Position numbers and translations under genes: made by a program. A model generated the notes under the pieces. It saw nothing but the letters and a program-made list of their open reading frames with translations. It was not told the origin of the DNA and made no database searches. DNA of 64,000 bases from Mallotus nudiflorus (taxonomy: Eukaryota > Streptophyta > Magnoliopsida > Malpighiales > Euphorbiaceae). The DNA lies in assembly GCA_947683625.1 (NCBI GenBank), contig CANTUR010000049.1:2210501-2274500 (forward strand). Direction: 5' to 3'. Positions 1 through 11,400 of the stretch are shown in pieces. The first letter of the stretch is position 1, and every line of letters begins with the position of its first letter.

Positions 1-1490
1 GCATTACTTAGCATGAATACTATAAGAGGGTCTCTTTCGATACTCTTACTTATTTCTTAGCATTAAATTAGATAAGTATGGTCTTGAGATTATAGGCTCA
101 TTTAAAAGATGTCTTGATAATTGTAATTTATCTTATCCATTAATGTCCTTCATAAGTTTTGTCTTACGAGTTCTTCATCCATCTAGGTGGTATGCAAACA
201 TTAAGTTTATTAAAATTCAGAAGGTCTTAACCTAGAGCTGTAGATCATGCTTTCAAAAATTATGAAATAGACAGTAAAAGAAGACTACAATAATCAAAAT
301 TAGCTCACTCAGCTCTGATATATGCAATTCGTGGCATAGATGAAGTTTACATTAGTGCAAGAAAAGAGTTGTTATTATTGTTTTTATTTTTAGTGTATGA
401 GTGCAAATGCATATGCATGTATTAAAAAGAGAAATAGGAGGGCACTCCCCATATAGAGGCAATGATAGAGGTGGCATTTTGTGTTTTCCATTTTTCATAC
501 TGTTGGTACCTCTACTAATTGTTAGTGATGGCATCATTGTTACTGCATGTTTCATGCTTTAAAACTATAGCCTTTGTCATATATTGCAGTTGTGGTTATA
601 ATTATAGCTTTTTCTATGGGTGTAGTACTTGCGATGTTGTATAATTCTTGTTACATTGCTTTACGAGCGACTTTCACCCTTATATGCTTGGATTGGCTTT
701 AACTTTCATTAACCTATAAATAAAATAAAATAATTGTAGTTAGTATTAGTTATGTCTTTAAATAATGATTCTAAGCCAGGGTACATTATGACTTCCCCTT
801 TATTGGATTGTTTTCATCAAATTGATGCTCCCTGCTCTTGCTTATTGGTGTAGTCACATTTCCCCTTTTATTGCACTACTTCTTCTGCTTTGGTGCAGTT
901 GCACTTTCCTACACATTAAAAATAACTTTGGTTAGTGTTTGTCTATCTAAAAGATGATTCTCAATCGGGGTTTATTCTAACTTCCCTTTTAATAGTCCTG
1001 CACTTGTCAAAAAATTAAGGATTTTAACTACCCTTATTGGGATGTTTGTAGCTCTTGTTATGGCATTTGTATTGCTTATTATAGTGTATATAGTTATGCT
1101 TGTAGTGACTATGGGTGTTCATGATGTAATATGGATAAAAATGATACTAAAAAATGATGATGTAATAATGATATCATCAATTGTTACGTTGCTGATGACA
1201 TTTTGATGATATGTGAATGTGATATCCTTATGATATTTTATCTATTTTTCCTCTTTCAAAAAGTGCTAAGTTCTTTTAAAACAATCATGATGCACACAAT
1301 GTCTTTATAAAGGCAAAACCCAAAACAGTGTGCTTTTATATAAGTTGAGTGTATGTCTTATGCTCAAACAGTGGTTTGATACTTAAGGAATGTGTGTGAA
1401 AAGTCTTAGAGTGCGTGCATTCCTACCTCAAAGTGTGTGCTTATGACTATGCACTAGAGCATGTGACCACCTTTTCTCTTCTCCCTCCGG
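1..1490. other. AT-rich stretch with no recognised gene
   Basis: No reading frame, LTR end or RNA gene could be supported here. The only structure seen is a diverged duplication: a block around 740-830 (a sequence reading like tgattctaagccaggg followed by gacttccccttt) recurs around 930-1,015 in changed form, roughly 190 bp later. The short frame at 352-555 (minus) has no family features and is probably chance. The stretch probably belongs to the decayed Tat-type material that follows, but that is inference. Confidence 0.5.
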
Positions 1491-1499
1491 TGCTTCTAA

Positions 1500-2420
1500 A
1501 AGCATATTAAGTTTGGGGCTCTTCCTCATCCAACCATCAAGCATTTCTTAGAGGATGACTTTCCTTATTATCTCTGTTGGATCAAGAAGACTACTTATTT
1601 GATTGAGGATTGCGTAGCGGCTTGGAACTACATGGGGAGGTTATCCTCTGATCAGGTATGTTTGATTCCTACTATGTTAGTTATTTCTCTTTTGGGGATT
1701 TTTTGTTCATTTTTCCCTTTTGAGTAGATCGTCCTTCGCTGGTTGGTGGTAAGGCCAAATTAGTTGGCAGAGATAGTGACAACATGGCAACTAATAGAGA
1801 GATGAGTATTACTCCTTAGCTTCATTAGCAGAGTATGGTATTTGCCTAAGCGAGTCCATCATAAGTGGGATGGTTCGTTTATGAGGAGATTCCCTATTCC
1901 TCCTTATAATGACATGTTCTAGGGTCATTAGTTTAGTGCGAATGAGCTTGCTACTACCATGATAGGATATCCTTCTAAGGATCTTCTAGAGGGTGCAAGC
2001 TCTCTTTTTGTTGATGTGTTGTCTTTATAATTGATTGATGTTGTGGTTAGTGGCTTTATTCCCCCACTCCTCAAGCATATGAGGCTCGTCTTTTGAATTC
2101 AAGGACTGGGGCATCACACGGATCATTGAGAGTTCTTCTTATGATCTAATAAGCTTTTATTCCTATTTTGGTGCAAACATGTATCAAACTTTACCAGTAA
2201 TAAACTATAATTGACATGAGTTGTGAGAGCTTATCTGCAGCGACGAGGGTCTTGTTGGAAGAGATCTAGATCCTATTTTAAGGAGGATAAGAGCACATTT
2301 TATACTAAGGTGACTACCCATGCTACCAGTGTGGCTTCTGGTAGTACAATGCAGGCTTTGGTTCTGAAAGGTAGAGTGCATTGGATGAGATTAGGTTGAT
2401 AATTAGTTTAGGCTTTATTT
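1500..2420 (+). pseudogene. Degenerate intron-bearing gene remnant, possibly an antisense cargo gene of a minus-strand Tat element
   Basis: A broken coding stretch on the plus strand. It includes a segment reading ...FLEDDFPYYLCWIKKT and ending in LSSDQ at 1,655. There a consensus donor (CAG, then gtatgt) opens a 72-bp pyrimidine-rich interval that ends in gagtag at 1,727, and the frame resumes in phase 0 with IVLRW. Several stops follow. A later segment in another frame, around 2,220-2,390, reads RAYLQRRGSCWKRSR. I do not recognise the family with certainty; the Phe-Pro-x-Tyr motif followed by a phase-0 intron is reminiscent of the long antisense proteins carried by Tat retrotransposons. It lies downstream of, and opposite in strand to, the minus-strand gag remnant at 3,361-4,130, which fits that idea. 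If so, the pol gene between them has been deleted. Confidence 0.35.
1656..1727 (+). other. Putative GT-AG intron (72 bp)
   Basis: The donor CAG/gtatgttt and acceptor tttgagtag/ATC flank a T-rich 72-bp interval typical of a short plant intron. Removing it joins the frames in phase 0. This is the best evidence that the surrounding block was once a spliced gene rather than part of a retroelement polyprotein. Confidence 0.45.
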
Positions 2421-3360
2421 GGAAAGAAGGTTAACTTGCAGGCTTTGGTTTTGGATGGCTTTAGGCAGGCATGTGTCTTAGTAGGAAAACTAAGTCTTTT
2501 AGGATTTTTAAGTGGCCATTAGTAATGGTTGGTAGATCTTGTGAGTTTCAATATGCCTTGGAGAGCATCAAGATTCAGTGAGGCTAAAGTACACCCAACA
2601 TGTCAAGTTATTGAGCATCTTAAACCCACATACAAGACTTCTCTTCTAGGTTTGAACTGGCATGTGGTTGACACCTTTGTTGTCCTTTTAATTGACTTGT
2701 ACCAAAACCATGCTAGGCAGGATGCAAGTTTGGCTGCTTGTCTATTTATAATCTAGTGATGAATTAGAGAGCAAATATTCATTCAAGCATATGCCTTATA
2801 TTCTTATTAATCCTATTTTACCTAGGTGGTTTTCACGAACCTAGCTGGACCTTTTTTTTATAAGGCTATTGTGAGAATTGAACACTTGTAATTTTAACAA
2901 AGTTCAAAAGATTATTAATAGATTATAGGGTAATGACAAAAAAAGAACTTAGCATTCCAACAAGATGTTTGATAAACCATATAAATAGCTAACTCTAGCC
3001 AACTAACAAAAGTAAAAGGTCACTATTCTAATATGGTTATTACATCTAAAAGGGATTCATTGGTCTTCTTCATTCTAGTTGCTTCAGTGTAGCTTGCTCA
3101 TGTCATTCAGAAAGGAAAGGCTTCTATAGTTCCTTTTCACTCTACCCTCTCATGATAATCAAATACAGGGTTCCAAAAGGTAGGTAGGATCTGTAAGGTA
3201 GGTGCCTTATCACTTCCTTGGGATTAATGTAAACCAAAAGAGACAATGTTTGGCTTTGAGGGTGGTTGCAGTGCAGTTGAATAATTGGGCAATGATTTGT
3301 TTTTGATATACGATGTGTCTTGGTATTTGATTAAAGGGTTGGTTTTGTCATTAAGTATTT
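2421..3360. other. Unassigned sequence between gene remnant and gag remnant
   Basis: No domain is recognised. The 75-aa frame at 2,529-2,756 (plus) shows no family motif. From about 3,050 upward the minus strand probably continues the gag tail of the neighbouring Tat-type remnant, but it is too decayed to call. In a complete Tat element several kilobases of pol would be expected here, and none is visible. Confidence 0.4.
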
Positions 3361-4130
3361 TCTAAGGATCTTTAATTTTTTTGGAGTCAATGAGATCTTG
3401 GATTGTGCTTTTGAGAGTTCTATAGTTGTCAGTGGTATGGCTAGGCATTTGATGGAAGTGATAGTAAAGGTTTGGGTCAATTTGAGGGGGTAGTGGTTTT
3501 AGGAATAGTTTTGGTTCTCGAGGCTACAGGAGGTCCTTTTGTCGGAGCCTTTGGAATATCTTGGAGAGATGTTGGTTAAACTTTGTATATTTTCTATAGG
3601 TTGAATGGAGGTTAGTTATAGGTGGTTCTAGGAATTCTTGATGTAATAGATCACATCCCATTTTTAAACTTTTGGTTTCATCCAATCAAGAACCGAAGGG
3701 TGGCTTGAGCATGAAAAGTTAGTTAAAGCCTCTAGTCATGGTATCAGTGTTTTCCTTCACTAGAACCTCAAGCTGAGTGATACTATAAGCTAGTTCTTGG
3801 ATCTTCATTATCGATTCAGACTTGTTGATGCTTGTCGTCTCAAATGAGGATTCTTCCTAGCAAAACTCACAGTCATATTCAATATCTCCAAGTATGCTCA
3901 AGACTTTCTTTCATTTGTTCAACTTGGAATTAGGAGTGCCAAGTGGCCCCTCATCATTAAAAGCACCATTTAAGAGGATTATCTCTTCCTCAGAGTCTAG
4001 GGGTTGATTGAATATGTTCTTAATTTCAGCCTGAAGAATTGCCTTAATCTTAGCTTGAAGGTTATCAATTAAGCCATAAGTTTCTTCCTATGCTATTTAA
4101 GCTAGTCATTGAGGCTTTAATTTTCCATTT
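3361..4130 (-). pseudogene. Degenerate gag of a Tat-type Ty3/gypsy element
   Basis: Gag packages the element RNA into particles. On the minus strand a segment reads LSKIFQRLRQKDLL and then DPNLYYHFHQMPSHTTDNY, followed by IQDLIDSKKI. This parallels the element at 27,700-27,900, which has LSKVLERLIQKGLL, YCKFH...GHPTDNC and IQDLIDSRKI, so the two are the same family. The zinc-binding knuckle (C-x2-H-x4-H-x4-C in the other copy) has lost both cysteines to tyrosine here, each a G-to-A change on the coding strand. The upstream part (to about 4,130) is acidic and probably the N-terminal half of gag. No pol follows it. The family assignment is fairly sure; the exact ends are not. Confidence 0.6.
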
Positions 4131-5940
4131 GCTTGGCCATTTGAATTCTAACTATTGTTGTCTCTCCTTTTAGGGTTACTTTTAAGGTTTCAAGGTTGTA
4201 GAAATGATGAGATTAGGGCAATTATTATGAAATGCATGTATGCACAATTAAAATGTATGATCTAGTATGATTGTTATGAAATGAATGTATGTAATGTTAT
4301 TCAAAAGGATGCAAGATTAATATGAAGGATGAAGATGTAATGGATGGGTGTTATGCTATGCATGGGACCTTAATGCACTTGCTCTTTGTACATGAGGAGG
4401 AAACACAACAAAAGGTTAGTAAAAGAAACAAGGTGAGCTAAAATAAATGATCATGAATGCTCATCATTTTATAGGTTGAAAAAGTGTTTATCATGTGTGA
4501 ATGATGTGCAAAGGAATAAGATGAGAATATATGTGTAATGTGTTCGTGCAAAGATGCAGGATGGCTACATAAAGAATATGGTTAGTATATGTGTGTTGTA
4601 TACATATGATGAAAAGAATATGGTTAGTGTTTCTTATACATTTATTAATGTTAGATAAGTAAACGATGAGTGATGCACGGTATGCACCTGTAAAAGAGAA
4701 GGGTGAGCATGTATGCATGGAGAAAATGTAAAATCCTATAATGAAAGATGATTGATCTTGCAAGAAATAGTCGTTAGTACATGTTATCTATATGTATGTT
4801 ATGTATGCATAATTAAAGCTGGTTAGTTTTTCCTTCACAGTGAACAAACCAATCACAAGCAAGGTCATTCAATCTCTTTCCTAGGTGGCTTTTGAACCTA
4901 TAGTCATAAAGGGACTATGGTTCCACTCTCAGAACTTGCCTATTTTGATTTATATTAGTCAGAACCAAAGGGTAAATTGATGAATGATACTTAAATGTGC
5001 TTGAGGTAATCATATGACGTCAATGTGAGGGTTAATTTTCAGGATCCAAATGATGTCTAGAGCCTGCATGCACCCGTATGTATAGGACCAAGGTCAATAA
5101 AAGGGAGTCCAAGTTCTTGCCCTTATATTGATATTCGATATGCTTACTAAGAGTCATGAAAGTATCGTTTGATAGTTTACAGTTTAATTTGACAACATAA
5201 AGGTCCATAATCTAGTTGGGTTCCTAACCCATTCATTTGATGTGATAAATATACATGGATGACATCTCGTGGGTTCCATCATCGAGGGATGTTGTTATTT
5301 GTTAATTTGCATAGACTATTCAAGCTGAGGTACATGATTCTTATCATTCCTCAAGCTTCAGGCTCACATGAAGTAGATGAGAATCACGTGGTCCTAAGCA
5401 TAAATTTTCTATGAAAACTGACATTATAACATCATTTGATGATAGACACTATGAGGGTTAGGTCATTTATAAATATCAAGTCAAATGAACAGCGGTAGGA
5501 CAAGGATAGCATGCATAGCTTGGTGGAATCCTAGTGGATGTTACTATTGGTTTATCTATATGAGCTGAGCTGAGGTGAAAGGCTAAGGGTTCCTTTAGTA
5601 AGAATGCCCCTATATGACTAGGATTATAAACTCCGGTCAGTGAGCCTAACATTCTTTTGATAACTCGATCGCCCTCTTTAAGGACTTGGGTTATAGACTC
5701 TGGTCATATGAGCCTGGAAAATGCACGAGTAAAGACTAAAGGTGATAATATTGTATCTTTGTTGCTCCATGATGTGAGTGGAATCATGGTGGTAGTATCA
5801 TATAGTATTATCAAGGCTTTTAGGGACAAGTGGTGCACGTGTGATTTGTAATGCAAATGCAGTGATGAGAGGCTCTCTATGATTAAGTATTGCATAATGA
5901 GAAATAAACGTTTTTCAAGTTAATCCCTTTTACTTAGAAG
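4131..5940 (-). other. 5' leader of the minus-strand Tat-type remnant
   Basis: This stretch lies between the primer-binding site and gag. It contains ATG-rich, repetitive text (an aaagaatatggttag motif occurs twice around 4,570-4,625). A block at 5,600-5,710, read on the minus strand as gagtctataacccaagtcc, closely matches the leader of the plus-strand Tat element at 25,868-25,890. That match supports a shared family. The frames at 4,491-4,763, 5,657-5,851 and 5,704-5,895 have no family features and are probably chance. Confidence 0.5.
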
Positions 5941-5958
5941 TCCCCATTGGAGTTGCCA
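5941..5958 (-). other. Retrotransposon primer-binding site (Tat type)
   Basis: The minus strand reads tggcaactccaatgggga. It matches the site class used by Tat/Ogre-type elements (tggcgactc...tgggga, complementary to a tRNA 3' end, reported as tRNA-Arg for Ogre) and parallels tggtgactctactggaga at 25,644 next to the 5' LTR of the complete Tat element. It marks the end of the 5' LTR of the minus-strand remnant. Confidence 0.55.
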
Positions 5959-7880
5959 CTATGAGTGACCATTTTCCCTTTCGAGCTTTTTTTTAATAGT
6001 GGTATGTTTTCATAGGGCATTGTGTAGGTCTTTCCATTTTAAAGGGACATGGCAACTTTGCTAAATATAGACGAATGTTTGGTCTTAAGGGGATAAGGAG
6101 CTTTTGATTTTATAGAGTCGCCACTCGATTTTTAGAAAATCAGGAAAAGAAAGGGATAACATTAGATCACTCAATTAGTATTGTCCCCAGAAGAGATTTC
6201 TAAGTTTGGGGAATCACGTCTACTTTTTTACTATTTTTCATTATACGATATTCAATGTATAACTACTGCAACACCCTAGTTTTGATAATGACAGTTTGTA
6301 TAGCATTCACATAGTACATCAGATAGTGGAAAATAATAAAGATGAAAATATATTTATTACATTGCTTTCCTGATAAAATACACATGAAAAGGAAAAGTTT
6401 ATGGAAAAGTAAATCTATTTAGACATGAATGATCTACAAGTAACACGACCATTCACATAGTTTGCTCAATTTCATGAATAATAGGATGAGCATACATGCT
6501 TATAGTGATTATTTATGTTATGATGATGAATGACGATGACATAAAGAATGCATAAGGTCATCACTGAATTAAGAGGATGATGACTCTATTCCAGAATATG
6601 AGTTTTTCACATTATTGGTATTTACGATGTGAATTTCATGACTTCAGAAATAGAGGATGCAGAATGATGATATAAAATGAGCATAATAAAGCATATACTA
6701 TTCATGTAGCATGCAAGTTTGCTAGTCTTATCACACAAGCACAATAGTATTCTCAAATGCTGGTGACAGTAAAATAAAATGCAATTCGATAAAATAAATG
6801 TGATAAAATAATTGTCTAAGCTTGTGTGAGTTTTGGAGGTTTAACTTTGAGAGATTATCAAGATTTCCTCATCAAGAGGTTTAAAATGACAACAGAATAA
6901 TGCTAGATTGTATACCTTTGAAGCATGCTTTGAGAAAGATGAGGCTTCGTTTGGTGGAAAAGGGATCTAATAACCTAATGGAAAGGATGTGGGAGAGCAA
7001 AAACTATATGGAAAGGGGTTTCCAATGCCTTCGATCGAATCAATTTTTTGAGTGTGTGTGTATGTTTCCACTTGCTCCTCCCTCCAAAATAGGGTGTAAA
7101 GAGGTCTATGTATAGGGAAAATTAGGTAGAATAGGGTGGTAGAGGCGTGGTCACACGCATATAATGAGGATTTTGCACATGGCCATGCCAAGTGCATGTG
7201 GTTACGCACACATGTGCTTCCATGTGCACTTTGACACTCTATGCACACTTCTTGGGTTTTATGTGCATTATTCTAGGGTTGGTTCCTAGGGTTTTTGAGC
7301 CTTGTGGATGCATTTCTAGAGTTCATTTTACCAAATTCGGCCTCGATTTTAGCACATGACACCTAGGGGCATTTATGCACACTTTTGAGCAATACGCGCT
7401 GATACTCGGGTTATGTTGGACCATTTCGGGACCACTTCTAGAGGTTTTAGAGCCTTCTAAACATTTTTCCAAAGTTCGTTTTATTAAAATCAATTTTCAT
7501 TTTTCTCGAAGCTAGGTCTCGATCTAACAAAATGCGTACTGCCTCAACAAGCTGAGTATTTTAAGAAGAGTTTTCTCAAAATAAACCTCTCATTATTCTG
7601 ATAATTTGTATTTCATAAGGTTAGATCCTAACTTAATGGCACAATAATCAATTTTTCAAACTAGTGGGGTTGGTTAGGTATTTTAAGGTTGCGCACTTCG
7701 GAGGTCTTATGAACTAGTAGACTCTAGTCATCTCGGGGATTCATTTCATCATTGGACCTTTTTAAGGATAGTCAAATTTTAGGTATGAAACATTTGTAGA
7801 TTTTTACCTCACACTCTAATAACAAATAATGGAAAATAATTTGATAATTAGAAATTCAAGTGTTTTGCATAAAGCTTAGA
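5959..7880 (-). repeat. Probable decayed 5' LTR of the minus-strand Tat-type remnant
   Basis: The position next to the primer-binding site and the minus-strand text with gagtggcgactct (about 6,115) fit the distal part of a Tat LTR. The right end could not be found, so the end given is only where the next element becomes recognisable. The stretch around 7,120-7,260 is rich in alternating CACATG/GTGCAT words. The frames at 6,900-7,115 and 6,967-7,248 overlap each other on opposite strands and look like chance. Confidence 0.35.
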
Positions 7881-7885
7881 TTTAC

Positions 7886-8455
7886 TTCAATAGCCCATCC
7901 TTAAATAAATGGGTAGATAGAAGTCACCAACTGGATCATCATGCAAGGACTAAAGAGAAGACTGGACGAGAATAAGGGAAACTAGGTAGAAGAGCTTAAC
8001 AATGTCATATGGGCATACAGAATAACACCTAGAACTTTAACAAGAGAAACACCCTTCAGACTAAAATAGAGAATGGATGTAATAATACCAGTGGAGATTG
8101 GATCATTCAGCTATTAGGTCATAAAAGAGTTAAATCAAGAAGTTAACAACCTCAACATGTGGATATGCCTAGAGTTGCTCGAGGAAATAAGGGAATAAGT
8201 ATATATCATGGTAGAAGCTTATTAACATAGAATAACTAGGTATCACAACAAACACGTTCGACCAAGGCAATTTAAAGTGTGAGACCTTGTGCTGAGAAGA
8301 GCATATATTCATAAAGGAAGCTCAATAATAGGTAAAATTAGACTAAACTAGGAAGGTTTATAGAGAAGATAACTAAAGGAGCCTATGGAATCAAAGATAT
8401 ACAGGGAAAGGAGTTACTTCGACATAGGAATTAAGAAAGTCTTATAAAGTATTAT
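7886..8455 (+). pseudogene. Integrase C-terminal fragment, Tat-type Ty3/gypsy
   Basis: Integrase joins the element's cDNA to host DNA. The plus strand reads AHP, a stop, then ING and IEVTN, followed by GLKRRLDENKGN, VEELNNVIWAYRITPRT and ETPFRL. This is the last part of the catalytic core, with the glutamate of the D-D-E triad in the IEVTN segment. It continues into the C-terminal domain with TRYHNKHVRPRQFKV. At least eight in-frame stops are present. Many, such as Gln codons read as TAA or TAG, fit C-to-T decay. The upstream catalytic aspartates, reverse transcriptase and gag are absent. Confidence 0.7.
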
Positions 8456-8759
8456 CAATAAAGTAAATGTATTTAAAATGGAACAATCTTTGTAGAAATA
8501 AATGGATTTCATTACTAAAAATTTTAATTAACAAAAAAAAAGAGAAAAAGAGAATGAGAGAGAAGGAAAAGAATGAAACTCCAATCATGACAAAATACAT
8601 CAATATTTATGAATCAAGCCTAATCTTAAAAATAATAGCCCCAACATTGGATAAAAGTGCCTCATTTTCAGAAGTCTAAACCTTTGGTATAAAGATAACT
8701 TACGATAAAGAAGGGGCGGCCTCAAATATCACCTTTTTGCTAACAACCTTCAAATCCTT
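8456..8759. other. Spacer between integrase tail and antisense gene
   Basis: AT-rich sequence with an A/G-rich run at about 8,530-8,575. The 70-aa frame at 8,467-8,679 shows no family features. Nothing else is seen. Confidence 0.4.
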
Positions 8760-10364
8760 TTATTGTTTAGGGTTAAACCTCATTGAAGCATTATCCTTGA
8801 CAGTCAACCTTGCCAAGTCATTAAATGATATCTTGTTAAGTTCAATAAAGTCTAAGTTTGAATATTGAGCGAGAAGTATCCTCTGACACTCTGACTTAAA
8901 AGCTTTGAGGTACCCTTTCATCAACCTTTGGTAATTCTTCTTATTATTTGCATGAGACTTTTTCTCATCAGCCACCTCCTTCTTTAGAGCTTCAGGCTCA
9001 ACATCTAGTTAATCAATTCTCATTGTAAACTAAGCCTGGGAAAGATCAATTCTCATCCAAGCTTAGCATTTGTATGCTTGGTTTGGCAAGGCTCAATCAC
9101 CTCTTATGCTTTATACAACTTCTCTTTATATTCGATAGAGACTAAACTCAGCTTCTCCTCTTTCAAGTTGCATTCAGTCTTCAAAAAGAAGTAATTATCT
9201 TTTACTAGCAGCAACCCCTAAACCATCTAGAAATAGAGAGACATCAAAAACTAAACCATCCATAGATAAAAATCAACAGCAAAGTTAAGGAATTATATCA
9301 AAAGCATTGGTAATTATAGTGTTGCTCAGCTCCTCCCTATCCACCTCTATCCACCTACTGATGTCTACTAGAAAGCATAACAACTCAGAGCATTGATCCC
9401 TAATTTAAAAATTTAGGATGCTTGGAGGACTCGTCTTTAACATGATCCACTTCCCCATGTTTGGGCATTTAGGTATTTCAGGGCACTTAATATATAGCCC
9501 ACTCCTCTAAATTATTTCTTCCTCATCCACTCCATCAACCCAAGAACATTTTTTTAAAAGATTTAAGAACTTCTTTTTAAGTGAGATTGACCACCAGATC
9601 TTTACTAGCATCAACTTGGGTATTAGTTTAAACTTTTGCTCCTTTTCTTGTGTAAAATGAATGATCTCCTGCACCTCCTTTGCTCGTCACTAAAAGTAGT
9701 CCATTCATAAAGGTAAAATATTTAGCCATCTATAGATAAAGAAAAGGAAAAGTTAGAAAAATTAGAAAGATACCTTTCAAAAGTTTAGAAATTACCCTCA
9801 GCATTTAGGTCATCATTGCTGGGATAAACCCTTTGGTAGTACAACCAAGAGAAATTTTCAACATATGGGTTCCTAGCTAAACTTTGGACATGTAGCTTAA
9901 ACAAAAGATCTGTATCTTTGTTTAGGAGTTTAGTAGGATGCTTCATTAGATGGAACTCCTCCACCCAAAGGCATCAGACATCAATGAAGTCTAATGAATG
10001 TCCATTAATAAAAAAAACATATGCCTCCTACAAGTTTGGAAGCTTGACAAATAAACTATGGTTATGAACAACTAACAAAGAAAATGTCAACTCCCCTTTA
10101 TTTTTTGTTAAGTTATACATATACTGGAACATATCCAGATTTGGCTCTTTACCCGTCCTATGCACAAATTCTATATACCCGGCTAGGATCTGAAGCTATT
10201 AGGATGGAGTTGGCTAAGGGCTATGTTAAATCTGTTTAGAAAGGCCTTTATAAAAGATTCCAAAGGAAATCTCAATCCTCCCTCCCATTGATCTGCATAT
10301 ATCAACATCTTTTCCATTTCTAAGAGGGGATCAAAGCAAAACTCGCTACTTCCTGAGGAGCCAT
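8760..10364 (-). pseudogene. Antisense gene in a Tat element, putative gypsy-type transposon protein (Transposase_28-like)
   Basis: A minus-strand gene, opposite to the element's pol. The ATG at 10,364-10,362 opens MAPQEVASF. After a small frameshift comes EGGLRFPLESFIKAFL followed by ALSQLHPNSFR. This is the signature of the plant family annotated as putative gypsy-type transposon (Pfam Transposase_28), where a GLRFPL...LN...LSQLHPNSW block is usual. Further segments read NPYVENFSWLYY and, near the C-terminus, an Asn/Lys-rich helical part (KNYQRLMKGYLKAF) ending at 8,760. Interval ends such as tttctttatctatag at 9,730 look like splice acceptors, so the gene was probably spliced. Its role in the element is unknown. 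Stops and shifts make it non-functional. Family call moderately sure; exon limits not resolved. Confidence 0.55.
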
Positions 10365-10439
10365 GGAGATAAAAAGAAACAAAAAGGAAAAAATTTTACC
10401 TTACAAAGGAAAAAGTCTTCAAAAGAATGTCACTAGAGA

Positions 10440-10512
10440 GGAAAAGGGAAGCAACTATTAAAATGCAAGAAATTAGAAAGCAAAATAAGTAAGCAAGATA
10501 CACTATTTAAAG
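10440..10512 (-). promoter_or_regulatory. Possible promoter of the antisense gene
   Basis: Read on the minus strand, a TTTAAATAG TATA-like box at 10,512-10,504 is followed by a pyrimidine patch (ttgcttcccttttcctctct, about 10,461-10,442). The ATG of the antisense gene lies at 10,364. The order and spacing suit a plant core promoter, but the TATA box is not perfect and no transcript evidence exists. Confidence 0.3.
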
Positions 10513-10767
10513 GAAATGGAAAATTCTAGAAAATCCACTGATGCCCTCACAAATATTAAAATCTATCTCTCCTAGCATTAAGGGTATTTTAGGGTAGAGA
10601 AAAGCCCACTAATCGAGTAGTTATAATTATGGCAATCAAAACATCTCATCTTCTGATACATGAACATATGACAGTTTTACAATAGTTTAAAAATTAAAAG
10701 AATATCGAAAGACATGAAGTCCAAGATTCATAAATATCCTACTTCCAACTATCTCCACCCTCATAAG

Positions 10768-11400
10768 ACTTAGGTTGTTTCATAACACCGAGCATCTAAG
10801 TCTAGTGATTGAAGTTGGCACATTCAAGTCATTTCATAATACTAAAGTTTCGAGACTTGGGTTGTTTCATAACATTGAGCATAAGTCTAGTAACTGAAAC
10901 TGGCACCTTCAGTTCATTTTATAACATTGAAGTTCCAAGACTCGAATCATTTCATAACATTAAGCATTTAAGTCCAACAACTGAAGCTGACACCTTCAGG
11001 TCATTCCATAACACTGAAGTTCTAAGACTTCGGTTATTTTTATAACACTGAGCATCTGAGTCCAACGACTAAAGCCAACACCTTCAAGTCATAAAATTGA
11101 AGTTTTAAGAGTTGGTTTATTTCATAACACTGAGCATCTGAGTCCAACAACTAAAGCTAGCACCTTTAGTTTATTTTATAACATTAAGGCTCTGAGACTT
11201 TGGTCATTTCATAACACTAAGCATCTGAGTCTAGTGACTAAAGCTGGCACCTTCATGTCCTTTCATAACACTGAAGTTCTGAGACTCTGGTCATTTTATA
11301 ACACTGAGCATCTAAGTCCAACAAATGAAGTTGGCACCTTTAGGTCATTTCATAACATTGAAGTTCTAACACTAGGGTCAATTCATAACACCAAACTTTA
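10768..11400. repeat. Tandem array, ~85-bp unit, at least 7 copies
   Basis: Each unit has two related halves. One carries ttcataacactgagcatctg, agtccaac and gaagctggcacct; the other carries cataacactgaagttctgag. The words gagcat/aagcat recur at about 10,791, 10,877, 10,960, 11,048, 11,134, 11,218 and 11,304, giving a period near 85 bp. Copies differ by scattered substitutions. The array sits between the antisense gene and the terminal LTR, the same place as the array at 40,120-40,600 in the other Tat element. The frame at 10,809-11,045 is only the repeat translated. Confidence 0.85.

Noticed and set aside
9730..9773. 44-bp intron in the antisense gene at 8,760-10,364
   Set aside because: Splice-like ends are present, but 44 bp is shorter than usual plant introns; mentioned only as acceptor-like evidence, not listed as an intron.
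10768..11400. CRISPR-like regular repeats
   Set aside because: No unique spacers of constant size between conserved short repeats; it is a continuous head-to-tail array in a plant retroelement.
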